A stretch of DNA of 64,000 nucleotides, from contig CP051235.1 in the NCBI GenBank assembly GCA_017794705.1, forward strand, positions 559,010 to 623,009. Direction: 5' to 3'. The translations under genes were made by a program, and so were the position numbers. This document shows positions 34,397 to 43,459 of the stretch, piece after piece. The notes under the pieces are model-generated. The model had not been told where the DNA came from, made no database searches, and worked only from the letters and a program-made list of their open reading frames with translations. How positions within the stretch are numbered: position 1 is the first letter of the stretch; every line of letters begins with the position of its first letter. Origin of the DNA: Devosia sp. Lineage in GTDB: Bacteria; Pseudomonadota; Alphaproteobacteria; Rhizobiales; Devosiaceae.

Positions 34397-35533
34397 TCAG
34401 CGCAGCAGTGCGCGCGCGTCTTCCGGCGACAGCGGCAATGGCCGTTCGCAGGTGGTCTGCAGCTTCACGGACTGGCCGATTTCCGCCGATTTCAGGATCG
34501 ACGTCATCGCGTCCACGCCGTGCAGTGTCGTGTCCAGTGAGCAACGCGCCTTGCGGCCGGTTTCGATGGCCTGCACCATGTCGGCAAAGCCGGCCGTGCG
34601 ATAGTTGGCGACCGAGGGCCTGCCCGGCCGTTCCTGGTTGGCCACACCCAGCGGGTGATCCCATGCCTCGACTTTCGAGCGCTCGCCGGCGGCATTGGCC
34701 ACCTCGATGTCGCCACCAAAAAAGTTCGGATCCGGCACAAAGATCGAGCCTTCCGAGCCGTAGAGTTCCATGTTCGGATGCGAGTGGGATTTCACGTCCC
34801 AGCTGGTGCCGAGAGTGATCAAGGCGCCGTTGGCGAACTCGAGCACGGCGTGAATGGTGGTCGGCGTGCTCACCGGCACCTTCTCACCCGTGCGCGGGCC
34901 GGAACCGATGGTCCGCTCCTTCTGCGGCGCACTGGCGAACGCCGTTACCCGGCTGATCGGACCGACCAGGTTGATGAGGTTGGCGAGATAATAGGGGCCG
35001 AGGTCCAGAACCGGACCACCGCCGGCGCGGAAGAAGAAGTCCGGATTCGGATGCCAACTTTCCATGCCGGGGCTCATGACGTGGCAGGTGCCGGACGTGA
35101 TTTTGCCGATCTGGCCACTGTCAATGATGTTGCGGGCCTGCTGATGGGCGCCGCCAAGAAACGTGTCGGGCGCACAGCCAACCTGAAGGTTGCGGGCCTC
35201 CGCCTCTTTCTTGAGGTCGAGCCCCTCCTCCACGCTGAGCACCAGCGGCTTTTCCGAGTAGGCGTGCTTGCCCGCCGTCAGGATATCCTTGGACACCTGA
35301 TAATGGACCTCGGGGATCGTCAGGTTGACAATAATGTCCAGCTCGGAGTTGGCCAGCAACTCGTCCGGCGTCTGGGCCGCAACGTTGAATTCCTCAGCCC
35401 GTGCCTTTGCAGCTTGGGGCATGATGTCGGCGACGGCGCGCACTTCCAGCCCTTTGAACAGCGGCGCCAGCCGCAGATAGGAGGTGGAGATCACGCCGGC
35501 ACCCATGATGCCGACGCCATAGGTCTTGCTCAT
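34397..35533 (-). CDS. Gfo/Idh/MocA-family oxidoreductase, first pair
   Basis: 378-residue NAD(P)-dependent dehydrogenase: Rossmann start YGVGIMGAGVISTSYL, YSEKPLVLSVEEG with the catalytic-site lysine, and the LDLGPYYLANLINLVGP segment. Not closely alike to the second family member at 32068, so this is unlikely to be a recent duplication. It follows the isomerase gene by 6 bases and ends at a terminator. Confidence 0.92.
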   Translation of the reverse strand: MSKTYGVGIMGAGVISTSYLRLAPLFKGLEVRAVADIMPQAAKARAEEFNVAAQTPDELLANSELDIIVNLTIPEVHYQVSKDILTAGKHAYSEKPLVLSVEEGLDLKKEAEARNLQVGCAPDTFLGGAHQQARNIIDSGQIGKITSGTCHVMSPGMESWHPNPDFFFRAGGGPVLDLGPYYLANLINLVGPISRVTAFASAPQKERTIGSGPRTGEKVPVSTPTTIHAVLEFANGALITLGTSWDVKSHSHPNMELYGSEGSIFVPDPNFFGGDIEVANAAGERSKVEAWDHPLGVANQERPGRPSVANYRTAGFADMVQAIETGRKARCSLDTTLHGVDAMTSILKSAEIGQSVKLQTTCERPLPLSPEDARALLR

Positions 35534-35539
35534 TTTGGG

Positions 35540-36289
35540 TCAGCCTCCGAACTTGCGCGCAGCGGCGATGGACCGCTCGGCGAACCGTTTCACGTCGCTG
35601 GGGTTGTCGTGTTCCATCACGAAAGACTGGCAACTGGTCTTGGCCTTGATGGCGTTGAACAGGCCTTGCCAGTCCATGGTGCCGTGGCCGACGTCAGCCC
35701 AGCCGTCTTCGTCGAGACACTCGCCTTCCGGCGCAATGTCCTTGACGTGCGCGGAGACCATGCGGTCGGCATATTTGTCGATCCACTTAATCGGGTCCTG
35801 ACCGCCGCGGGTCGTCCAGGCGATGTCGTGCTGCCAGACGATATCCGGCGCACCTTCGAAGATGAGGTCGAGCGGCATGGCGCCGGAGGAAGTCGGTGCG
35901 AACTCGAAAGCGTGGTTGTGCCAGCCGAACTTGAAACCCGACGCGTTGAAGGTTTCGCCGAGTTTGGCCAGTGTCTCGGACAGTGCCTTCCAGCCGTCGT
36001 CGCCCTGGTTGCGCTGGTCCTGCGGCACCGCCGGACACAGCAGCGTTTTGACGCCAAGGTCCGATGCGAGGCGCATCGATGCTTCCGTGTCTTTCAAGGC
36101 ATCAAGACCAAAATGGCCGGTGGGCATGGTCAGCCCGTTGTCCTTGAGTTTCTGGGCAAGGTCGGGCGCGTTGGCGTAAAGGCCGCCGTAACCCTCGACC
36201 TGCGCGTAGCCAAGTTCCTTCAGCGTCGGCAGAATGTCGAGCACGGGCGGGAAATTGCGCGCACCATAAAGCTGGAACGAAAATTCCAT
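35540..36289 (-). CDS. Sugar phosphate isomerase/epimerase-like TIM barrel, first pair
   Basis: 249-residue xylose-isomerase-like barrel: FGWHNHAFEF, WQHDIAWT, VSAHVKDIAP and FVMEHDNP show the metal and substrate ligands. The ATG at 36289 has AGGAG 6 bases upstream; a TTG two codons earlier would leave no spacing. Probably acts on the product of its neighbour dehydrogenase. Confidence 0.9.
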   Translation of the reverse strand: MEFSFQLYGARNFPPVLDILPTLKELGYAQVEGYGGLYANAPDLAQKLKDNGLTMPTGHFGLDALKDTEASMRLASDLGVKTLLCPAVPQDQRNQGDDGWKALSETLAKLGETFNASGFKFGWHNHAFEFAPTSSGAMPLDLIFEGAPDIVWQHDIAWTTRGGQDPIKWIDKYADRMVSAHVKDIAPEGECLDEDGWADVGHGTMDWQGLFNAIKAKTSCQSFVMEHDNPSDVKRFAERSIAAARKFGG

Positions 36290-36314
36290 GGTCAACTCCT
36301 CAGTGATGTGATGT

Positions 36315-36339
36315 GGCGGCGCCCTCGCAGCGCGCCGCC
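36315..36339 (-). other. Intercistronic hairpin between ABC ATPase and isomerase genes
   Basis: GGCGGCGC (36315-36322) pairs with GCGCCGCC (36332-36339), 9-base loop, no T-run. It lies 11 bases after the ATPase stop and resembles the hairpin at 39438 in stem sequence. Probably an mRNA-stability or attenuation element dividing transport from enzyme genes. Confidence 0.6.
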
Positions 36340-36349
36340 AATATTCTGG

Positions 36350-37441
36350 TTACAGCCGTTCGCCGGTGTTGCCGTCGAACACCGAAGCACGTGCCGGGTC
36401 GAACCCCAGGGTCAGCTTCTGGCCCACCTGCAGGTCGATTTCCGAGGCCACGCGGAAGGTCACGGATTCGCCGCCGATGCGGACCCAACCAAGCGTGTCA
36501 GAACCCATGGGCTCGACGACTTCGATTTCCACGTCGATCGTGACCGGCATGGATTTGGCCTCATCGTTGATCGCGATGTGCTCGGGGCGAATACCGATGG
36601 TCGCCTGACGCTTGTCGGCACCGGTCGAGGGCAAGGTTTCGTAACCCTTGAGATCCCAGTTCACGCCCTGCGACACGAACTTTGGTGAAGCACCGCCGGT
36701 GAATTCGCCATGCAGGAAATTCATCGAGGGCGAGCCGATGAAGCCGGCAACGAACAGGTTGACCGGCTTGTTGTAGATCACGCTCGGCACGTCGAGCTGC
36801 TGGATGACGCCACCCTTCATGATGGCGATACGATCCGCCAGGGTCATGGCTTCGATCTGGTCGTGGGTCACGTAGATCATCGTGTTCTTCAGGCGCAGGT
36901 GAAGGCGCTTGATTTCCACGCGCAGTTCGGACCGCAATTTTGCGTCGAGGTTCGAAAGCGGCTCGTCGAACAGGAACACATCCACGTCACGCACTAGCGC
37001 CCGGCCGATGGCGACGCGCTGACGCTGACCGCCGGACAGTTCAACCGGCTTGCGCTGCAGCAGCGGTTCAATCTGCAAAATCTCTGACGCACGGGCGACG
37101 CGCCGGTCAATCTCGTCCTTCTTCATTCCGGCCACGCGCAGGCCGAAGCTGAGGTTCCGCTCCACCGACATTTGCGGGTAAAGCGCGTAGGACTGGAACA
37201 CCATGCCGATGCCGCGGTCCTTGGGCTCTTCCCAGGTGACGTTCTTGCCGTCGATGAAGATCTGGCCGCCGGTTACATCAAGCAGACCGGCAACGCAGTT
37301 CAGAAGGGTCGACTTGCCGCAGCCCGAAGGGCCAAGCAGAACCAGGAACTCGCCCTGATCGATGTCGAGATTGAGATGCTCCAGAACCCGGACATGCCCG
37401 AAGTTCAGGGAGAGATCTTTGATCGAAACGCTGTGTTCCAT
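36350..37441 (-). CDS. Carbohydrate ABC transporter ATPase (MalK/UgpC type)
   Basis: 363-residue ATPase. Walker A GPSGCGKST at about 38, signature LSGGQRQRVAIGRAL, Walker B VFLFDEPLSNLD, H-loop VTHDQIEAM, then a TOBE/regulatory domain from about 240. All motifs intact. Serves the two permeases encoded just upstream (7-base gap). Confidence 0.94.
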   Translation of the reverse strand: MEHSVSIKDLSLNFGHVRVLEHLNLDIDQGEFLVLLGPSGCGKSTLLNCVAGLLDVTGGQIFIDGKNVTWEEPKDRGIGMVFQSYALYPQMSVERNLSFGLRVAGMKKDEIDRRVARASEILQIEPLLQRKPVELSGGQRQRVAIGRALVRDVDVFLFDEPLSNLDAKLRSELRVEIKRLHLRLKNTMIYVTHDQIEAMTLADRIAIMKGGVIQQLDVPSVIYNKPVNLFVAGFIGSPSMNFLHGEFTGGASPKFVSQGVNWDLKGYETLPSTGADKRQATIGIRPEHIAINDEAKSMPVTIDVEIEVVEPMGSDTLGWVRIGGESVTFRVASEIDLQVGQKLTLGFDPARASVFDGNTGERL

Positions 37442-37448
37442 GTAGGGC

Positions 37449-38375
37449 TTATCCTTTTACCGCACCCGCAGCGATGCCGCGGACGAACCATTTTCCCGAG
37501 ATGAAGTAGACGGCGAGCGGCACAAGGGCCGTCAGAATGGTCGCCGCCATGTTGACGTTGTATTCGCGAATACCCGTCGTCGTGGTCACGATATTGTTGA
37601 GCTGCACTGTCATCGGCATGTTGGGCCGGCCGGCAAAGACCACGCCAAACAGGAAGTCGTTCCAGATGCCGGTGACCTGCAGAATGATCGCCACAATGGT
37701 GATCGGCACCGACATGGGCAGCATGATCATGACGAAGATCTGCCAGAACCCTGCCCCATCGACACGCGCCGCACGGAACAATTCACCGGGCAACGATCCG
37801 AAGAAATTGCGGAACAGCAGGGTCAGGATCGGCATGCCGAAGATCGAGTGCAGAATGATGATGCCCGGCAGCGTGGCAAAGATGCCGATTTCGCGGAATG
37901 CGATGATCAGCGGGTAGATAACGACCTGGTAGGGCACGAAAGCGCCGAACATCAACAGGCCGAAGAACAGTTCAGACCCGCGGTATTTCCAGAAGCTCAG
38001 AGCGTAGCCGTTCAGGGCTGCCAGAAACACGGAAAGGATGACGCTGGGCACGGTGATCTTTACCGAGTTCCAGAAACCCGGGCTGATGCCGTCGCAGTCG
38101 CGGCCGGTACAGGCAGTGGTCCAGGCCTTGATCCAGGGATCAAAGGTCAGGTCTGAGGGCCAGTTGAACAGGTTGCCGAGCCGGATTTCCGGCAGGGTCT
38201 TCAGCGAGGTTACGATCATCACCCAGAGCGGGATCAGAAAGAACAGCGCTGCAATGATGAGGAAGGCATAGACGCCAACGCGCGATGCGGTCAGCCGCTT
38301 CGGCTTCGGCCCGGCAGGCCCGGCGACGTCGGTTGCCATGCCGGCGGCGGGTGAGGAGATGGCTTGATCTGTCAT
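37449..38375 (-). CDS. Carbohydrate ABC transporter permease (MalG type)
   Basis: 308 residues, six predicted membrane helices, and the EAA-type loop FRAARVDGAGFWQIFVMIML that docks on the ATPase. An N-terminal tail of about 30 residues precedes the first helix. Cotranscribed with its partner permease (11-base gap). Confidence 0.93.
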   Translation of the reverse strand: MTDQAISSPAAGMATDVAGPAGPKPKRLTASRVGVYAFLIIAALFFLIPLWVMIVTSLKTLPEIRLGNLFNWPSDLTFDPWIKAWTTACTGRDCDGISPGFWNSVKITVPSVILSVFLAALNGYALSFWKYRGSELFFGLLMFGAFVPYQVVIYPLIIAFREIGIFATLPGIIILHSIFGMPILTLLFRNFFGSLPGELFRAARVDGAGFWQIFVMIMLPMSVPITIVAIILQVTGIWNDFLFGVVFAGRPNMPMTVQLNNIVTTTTGIREYNVNMAATILTALVPLAVYFISGKWFVRGIAAGAVKG

Positions 38376-38386
38376 TTTTTTGTCCC

Positions 38387-39355
38387 CTATTCCGCAGCCA
38401 CGGGTGCGGCGATACCCGCCGCTTCGAGCCGTTCGCGTTCTTCAGCGGCTATCGCCAGTTTGGCGGCGCGCTTCTCTTGCGCAGCGGCACGCCACATGAC
38501 CAGCGCCCGAATGGCGATCAGCACGATGATTGGTGCCAGCATCATGGCGGCCGCGGCCATACCCATGCCGACGTTCTGGCGGTTGGTGATGTGCTGGATC
38601 ACGAACACGGCCGGCATCTGTGTGGCGATACCCGGGCCGCCCTGCGTCAGCGCGATAATCAGATCGTAAACGCGCACCACGCCAACACACTGCAACACGA
38701 AAGCTGTAGCGATCGCGCCGCGCATCATCGGCAGTGCGATGAACAGATAAGTGCGCCAGTTGGGAATGCCATCGACCTTGGCGGCCTTCCAGATTTCCTG
38801 GTCAACGCCGCGGAGGCCAGCCAGAAGGATGGCCATGGTCACACCGGTGCCCTGCCAAATGCCGGCAACAATCACACCGTAGATCGCTGTGTTTGCATCG
38901 GTCAGCGGCGCGAAGCGGAACCACTCGAGGCCAAGGTTCTGCATGGCGGCCTGAACACCGAGGTTCGGGTCCATCATCCACTGCCAGACCAGGCCGGTCA
39001 CAACCAGCGACATGGCAAACGGATAAAGGAAAATGGAGCGGAATGTGTCTTCCATCCGGATCCGCTGGTCCATGAACACGGCCAGAACGTAGCCAAAGAC
39101 CATGTTCCCCACGATGGACAGCACGCCGAACAGCCAGATGTTCTGAACAGATACGATCCAGCGGCTTGTCTGCCAGAGCCGGTCGTAGTTCTCGAAACCG
39201 ACCCAATCAAAATTCGGGAACAGCTTTGAACTGGTGAACGACCACAAGATCGAGAAGATGATGCAGATGACGAAGACGCCAACGCTGACCCCGATCAGGG
39301 GAATTGTTCCGATGATTGCTTGAAGACTAGACAATCGCCAACGCCGCTGAGCCAT
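38387..39355 (-). CDS. Carbohydrate ABC transporter permease (MalF type)
   Basis: 322 residues with six predicted helices and the EAA-type loop WKAAKVDGIPNWRTYLFIAL. The C-terminal tail is charged and Ala/Glu-rich. First membrane component after the binding-protein gene, separated by a 129-base gap holding a hairpin. Confidence 0.93.
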   Translation of the reverse strand: MAQRRWRLSSLQAIIGTIPLIGVSVGVFVICIIFSILWSFTSSKLFPNFDWVGFENYDRLWQTSRWIVSVQNIWLFGVLSIVGNMVFGYVLAVFMDQRIRMEDTFRSIFLYPFAMSLVVTGLVWQWMMDPNLGVQAAMQNLGLEWFRFAPLTDANTAIYGVIVAGIWQGTGVTMAILLAGLRGVDQEIWKAAKVDGIPNWRTYLFIALPMMRGAIATAFVLQCVGVVRVYDLIIALTQGGPGIATQMPAVFVIQHITNRQNVGMGMAAAAMMLAPIIVLIAIRALVMWRAAAQEKRAAKLAIAAEERERLEAAGIAAPVAAE

Positions 39356-39437
39356 TGCGATACCCCTGGTGTCCGGCTGAACCTGGAGACCACGCTTCCC
39401 GGCGGGTCAATCCGGTTCATTTGCCTTTTATGAGAAA

Positions 39438-39464
39438 GGCGGCGCCCCATTTGGAGGCGCCGCC
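39438..39464 (-). other. GC-rich intercistronic hairpin downstream of the sugar-binding protein gene
   Basis: Perfect 9-bp stem GGCGGCGCC/GGCGCCGCC with a 9-base loop, 20 bases past the binding-protein stop on the minus strand. No T-run directly follows on that strand. Likely stabilises the binding-protein mRNA or causes partial termination, giving excess binding protein. Confidence 0.7.
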
Positions 39465-39484
39465 GATTTGCTTGAGAAAGACGC

Positions 39485-40723
39485 TTAGTCAGCGTTTTCC
39501 AGGATCGAGACGTAGCTGTTCACCGCATCTTCGACCGACATGTCGGTTGCCCAGAATTCGGCAATCAGGTCGTTCATCTGTGCGTTGGTGTCTTCCGTCA
39601 GCCAACGCTGGGCGTCGACCTGGATGTTGGCTTCGTCTTCAATGATCGCCAGGCCCTTCTGCATGCAGGCGTCAGCAAGGGACATGTCAACGTCGCCACG
39701 GATCGGCATGGAGCCTTTGGCGTTGTTGAACAGAGCCTGCACCTGCGGGCTGACCATCATGGAAGCCATTTCAAGCTGAGCGGCTTCGACGTCCGGGTCA
39801 CCCTGCTTCGGGAACAGGAAGATGTCACCACCGGTCGACACGGTCGGGGATGCCAGCGGCAGAGCCAGACATTCGTAGTCTTCACCAGCGACTTCACCGG
39901 CCACGGCGAACTCGCCACGAGCCCAGTCACCCATGATCTGCAGGGCGGCCTGATCGGTCACAACCAGGTTGGTCGTGTCGTTCCAGTTGCGGTTGGCAGA
40001 GCCTTCGTCGGTGAACGGCTTGAAGCTACGGAAGGTTTCAAACACTTCCGGCATCAGTTCACGAGCCAGATCCAGATCTTTGCCGTTCAGGATCGCTTCG
40101 CGATTATCAAGGCCGATGATCGAGGTCTGAACCACGCCGAAGGCGCCGTTGATCTGCCAGCCTTCACCACCGATGGCGAACGGAATGTAGCCAGCTTCCT
40201 GAATGGCCGGAGCGGCTTCAAGGAACTCGGCAAAACTGGTCGGCATTTCGACGCCGGCAGCTTCAAACACCGGGATCGAGGCCCAGGCCCAGTTCCAGGA
40301 GTGGATGTTCACCGGCACGCACCAAACCTGCCCGTCAACATCGCAGGCAGCCATGGTCGAAGGGGGACGCATGAAATCGCGCCAGCCTTCGGATTCGGCC
40401 AGTTCAGTCAGGTCAAGCAGAAGACCAGCTTCAATGAGCTCTTCGTACTGACGGCCCGGGTTGAACTGGGCCGCACCCGGGGCATCGCCACCGAGAATGC
40501 GCTGCATGGTCGCGGCGCGGGCATTTTCACCACCGGCAATGGCGGTATCGAGCCAGGTGTGCTCGGTGCGGGCTTCGAATTCCGACGCGAACACAGACAC
40601 AGCAGCCTGTTCACCACCGGACGTCCACCAGTGGATCACTTCCACTTCGGCTGCCTGGGTGTAGGCGGTTGTGCCCAAAAGTGCAGCCGCAGATACGGCG
40701 GCTGCCGTTACAAAACGTTTCAT
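39485..40723 (-). CDS. Carbohydrate ABC transporter solute-binding protein
   Basis: 412-residue extracellular binding protein with a signal peptide (MKRFVTAAAVSAAALLGTTA, cleavage after TQA). Starts with EVEVIHWWTSGGEQAAV, typical of the glucose/glucoside-binding group, and contains QIMGDWARGEF. The start has GGGAGG upstream. First gene of the minus-strand operon and divergent from the LacI-type regulator. The sugar cannot be named; a mono- or oligosaccharide such as glucose or a glucoside is plausible. Confidence 0.92.
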   Translation of the reverse strand: MKRFVTAAAVSAAALLGTTAYTQAAEVEVIHWWTSGGEQAAVSVFASEFEARTEHTWLDTAIAGGENARAATMQRILGGDAPGAAQFNPGRQYEELIEAGLLLDLTELAESEGWRDFMRPPSTMAACDVDGQVWCVPVNIHSWNWAWASIPVFEAAGVEMPTSFAEFLEAAPAIQEAGYIPFAIGGEGWQINGAFGVVQTSIIGLDNREAILNGKDLDLARELMPEVFETFRSFKPFTDEGSANRNWNDTTNLVVTDQAALQIMGDWARGEFAVAGEVAGEDYECLALPLASPTVSTGGDIFLFPKQGDPDVEAAQLEMASMMVSPQVQALFNNAKGSMPIRGDVDMSLADACMQKGLAIIEDEANIQVDAQRWLTEDTNAQMNDLIAEFWATDMSVEDAVNSYVSILENAD

Positions 40724-40796
40724 GTGTTTCCTCCCAACGTTGACGTTGCGCCAGGCGGCGCACCGTAGCTTCCGCCGAAACTGTGATGCGGAAGCT

Positions 40797-40810
40797 TGTA
40801 AACGATTACA
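40797..40810. promoter_or_regulatory. Candidate LacI-type operator 1
   Basis: TGTAAACGATTACA is a near-palindrome (TGTAA-N4-TTACA) with the central CG usual for LacI-family sites. It lies 74 bases before the binding-protein start. Confidence 0.7.
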
Positions 40811-40833
40811 ACAGGCATGCGTTCATGACAAGG

Positions 40834-40845
40834 GTAATCGATTAC
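40834..40845. promoter_or_regulatory. Candidate LacI-type operator 2
   Basis: GTAATCGATTAC is a perfect 12-bp palindrome with central CG, 36 bases centre to centre from operator 1. Two similar palindromes in the region between a LacI-type gene and its target operon are strong evidence for autoregulated, divergent control. Confidence 0.75.
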
Positions 40846-40923
40846 AAATCCTCGTTCACTTCTTGCGCCGCTGTCAAGTTACATCTAATCAAAGCGGGCA
40901 AGTCCGGGAGGGGGACCTGAAAA

Positions 40924-41961
40924 ATTTCGATTGAGCTGCCCAAAAAAGCTCCAACGATTCAAGATGTTGCCAGGTTTGCCGAAGTCTCTACGGCAACCGT
41001 CAGCAGAGCCCTGAGCACGCCCGGCCGCGTGTCCGCAAAGACGCGCGCACGTGTGGAAATGGCGGTTCGCGCTACCGGATACACCCTCAATTTGACAGCG
41101 CGATCATTGCGCAAACAGGCCGGACACACGATCGTTGTCGCGCTGCCGAATGTGGGCAACACGTTCTTCACCCCCATCGTCGATTCCATCGAACGGGTCG
41201 CGGCCGCGCGTGGCTATTCGGTGGTGATTTCCAACCGCCGCATCGATCAGAATCAGGGCGGCGAACTGACCGAGTATTTCTTGTCGAACCGTGCCGACGG
41301 CTTGCTGCTGTTCGACGGCACGACCGACATTGCCGCGCTGCGTCCGGCCGGGGCTGGCAGCGAGGGGTTCTTTCCGACGGTCGTCGTTTGCGAAGCGATC
41401 CCGCATTCACAACTGCCTACGGTCAAATCCGACAATCTGCGCGCCTCGCAAATGGCGGTTGAGCATCTCATTGACCTCGGTCATGAGCGGATCGCCCATC
41501 TGGCGGCCCCGCGTTACAATGTCCTTTACTATGAACGCAAAGCCGGCTTCGACGCGGCGATGGCCCATGCCGGATTGCCATTCGATCCCTGCTGGGAGAT
41601 GACCGGCGACTTTTCGCTGGAGAGCGGCGTCGCCGCCGCCCGGCAGTTCGTGGCGCTCTCCCCCCGCCCCACCGCGGTATTCTGCGCCAGCGACAACATG
41701 GCGATCGGCTTCATTTCCGAACTCAGGAATCACGAACTGGAGTGCCCGCGTGACGTCTCGGTCGTCGGCTTTGACGACATCCCCCTGGCGCGCCACTTCT
41801 GGCCGCGCCTGACGACGGTGCGCCAGAAGCAGGTTGAAATGGGCCGGATCGCTGCCGATCTCCTGCTCACCTCATTGGGAACACAGCAACCGCTCAACGC
41901 CAGCCAGAATGTCATCCTGCCCTGCGAGCTGGTCATCCGCGAGAGCACCCGCCACCTTTGA
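40924..41961 (+). CDS. LacI-family sugar-responsive regulator, non-standard start codon
   Basis: About 345 residues: helix-turn-helix [20 protein letters not shown], hinge, then the periplasmic-binding-like effector domain ([47 protein letters not shown]). The first ATG/GTG/TTG in frame is the GTG at 41029, which would remove most of the DNA-binding domain. The frame is open only back to a TGA at 40918, leaving ATT at 40924, ATT at 40930 or CTG at 40936. A purine-rich GGAGGGGGA (40907-40915) precedes them. I give 40924 for spacing and for a normal length. A one-base sequence error near the A-run at 40919-40924 is an alternative. Confidence 0.8.
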   Translation: MSIELPKKAPTIQDVARFAEVSTATVSRALSTPGRVSAKTRARVEMAVRATGYTLNLTARSLRKQAGHTIVVALPNVGNTFFTPIVDSIERVAAARGYSVVISNRRIDQNQGGELTEYFLSNRADGLLLFDGTTDIAALRPAGAGSEGFFPTVVVCEAIPHSQLPTVKSDNLRASQMAVEHLIDLGHERIAHLAAPRYNVLYYERKAGFDAAMAHAGLPFDPCWEMTGDFSLESGVAAARQFVALSPRPTAVFCASDNMAIGFISELRNHELECPRDVSVVGFDDIPLARHFWPRLTTVRQKQVEMGRIAADLLLTSLGTQQPLNASQNVILPCELVIRESTRHL

Positions 41962-42031
41962 GTGCGGCTCAACGGCGAGTGCGCCAAAGGCGCTGACAGG
42001 GCGGCTAGTTTCATGTATGCCCTGCCCCAAC

Positions 42032-42108
42032 GGTCCCGTAGCTCAGCTGGATAGAGCAGTAGCCTTCTAAGCTATTGGTCGCAGGTTCGAATCCTGCCGG
42101 GATCGCCA
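42032..42108 (+). tRNA. tRNA-Arg (anticodon TCT)
   Basis: 77-base cloverleaf: acceptor GGTCCCG with CGGGATC, D-arm AGCTCAGCTGGATAGAGC, anticodon loop CTTCTAA within GTAGC/GCTAT, T-arm GCAGGTTCGAATCCTGC, discriminator G, CCA encoded. Reads AGA. Confidence 0.96.
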
Positions 42109-42131
42109 CTTGTTCATGCGCCGGCCCCCTG

Positions 42132-42563
42132 TCAGCTGCCGATCAGGGCGTGATCGACACGGTCGCCTAGGGCGATGCCCAGTTCGTCCGAACGCCCGCC
42201 GGGGATTTCCAGTACGAACCGGACCGGCTCTCCGGACGGAATCGACGTTGTGTCCCGCGGCCGCGCGTTCACGTGGATTTTCCTGACCACGCCATCTTCC
42301 CCGATGAAGATCATGTCGAGCGGGATCAGCGTGTTCTGCATCCAGAACGAGACATCCCGGACTTCCTTGAAATCAAACAGCATCCCGGCGTTGGGTCCCA
42401 GTTCTTCCCGGAACATCAGCCCCATGCCGCGCTCTTCCGGCGTGTCGGCGATTTCGACAGTGAAATTATGGTCGCCGTTGGCGCTGTGAACCACTAGCTT
42501 GTTCTCGTTCGAACAGGCCGCCAGCACGAAGAAGGCAAGGCAGAATATCACCGCGAGCGGCAT
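42132..42563 (-). CDS. DUF192 lipoprotein
   Basis: 143 residues from the ATG at 42563: short hydrophobic lead and lipobox (AFFVLAAC), then a DUF192 domain with EERGMGLMFREEL and DVSFWMQNTLIPLDMIFI. DUF192 proteins have no settled function. An ORF start at 42620 would overlap the cold-shock gene by 20 bases and lengthen the lead; it is less likely. Follows that gene on the same strand. Confidence 0.88.
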   Translation of the reverse strand: MPLAVIFCLAFFVLAACSNENKLVVHSANGDHNFTVEIADTPEERGMGLMFREELGPNAGMLFDFKEVRDVSFWMQNTLIPLDMIFIGEDGVVRKIHVNARPRDTTSIPSGEPVRFVLEIPGGRSDELGIALGDRVDHALIGS

Positions 42564-42600
42564 AAACCGCAGCGCACCGGGGATGTTGAAAGCAATCAAA

Positions 42601-43221
42601 CTAGTGGGAGGCGGGCGCATCGCCCCAACCGTCGGGCCGGATTTCAGCGACCATCAGTCCCTTTGGACCTTCGCCGAAGCGGGCCAGCACATATTGGCCC
42701 GGCCGAAGTTCGGTCAGCCCGAACCGGCGCAGGGTCTCCATGTGGATGAAGATGTCCGGCTCGCCCTCACCTGCGCTCAGGAATCCAAAGCCACGGACGC
42801 GGTTGAACCATTTCACCTGCAGCCGTTCCAGCCTGGATGTCGGCTCGACGGTCACATGGGTGCGCGGCTCGCCCATCTGGGCGGGATGTTTGGACGTCGA
42901 TTCATCCATGGATAGGATGCGGAAGGCCTGCAATCCGCCAGGACGCTGCAGCGCTTCGCAGACAACCCGGGCGCCTTCGTAGGCGGTTTGATAGCCGTCG
43001 CGGCGCAGGCAGGTCACATGCAAAAGTACATCAGGCCGGCCATCGTCGGGCACGATGAACCCGAAGCCCTTGGCCACATCAAACCACTTGATCGCGCCAA
43101 TGATTTCAATGACATCAAGGTCGCTTTCGGCCCCGGCGGACAGGTTTTCCGAACGGCTTGAATCAGTATCAGCCGCATTGGTGCCGGGTTCCGGATCACC
43201 GGATGTGTATTTTGCCCCCAT
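42601..43221 (-). CDS. Protein with two cold-shock domains
   Basis: 206 residues from the ATG at 43221 (a GTG at 43260 would add 13). Two nucleic-acid-binding OB folds: [20 protein letters not shown] with VLLHVTCL, and [18 protein letters not shown] with [11 protein letters not shown]1-like (KGFGFI, RGFGFL) and RNP2-like motifs are present in both. Two-domain cold-shock proteins are common in alphaproteobacteria and act as RNA chaperones in stress or stationary phase. Divergent from the glyoxalase gene. Confidence 0.9.
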   Translation of the reverse strand: MGAKYTSGDPEPGTNAADTDSSRSENLSAGAESDLDVIEIIGAIKWFDVAKGFGFIVPDDGRPDVLLHVTCLRRDGYQTAYEGARVVCEALQRPGGLQAFRILSMDESTSKHPAQMGEPRTHVTVEPTSRLERLQVKWFNRVRGFGFLSAGEGEPDIFIHMETLRRFGLTELRPGQYVLARFGEGPKGLMVAEIRPDGWGDAPASH

Positions 43222-43459
43222 AAACTTCAACGCCTCTTCACCACTCTTCCGACCCACCACCCGGAAGCACGCCTGATCCTCACTTTGTCCGATTCATTTA
43301 CAAAAGTTAAGGTGCATTAAGCTTTTTGTCGCCACGGGTGGCGAATGCAACACAGGTGCGCCAAATACAGTGCAAGATTTGCCGGTTTCGCGGCGGGTCT
43401 GATAAGCACCAAAACAGCAAACACCGCGATTCTGCGCCAGTTCAATCGAGAGGATGAAA

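Noticed and set aside
34655..36688. 677-codon plus-strand ORF
   Set aside because: Runs antisense to three clear genes (dehydrogenase, isomerase and ATPase) and has no domain.
41029..41961. LacI-type regulator started at GTG 41029
   Set aside because: It would lose most of the helix-turn-helix, which is clearly encoded in frame upstream.
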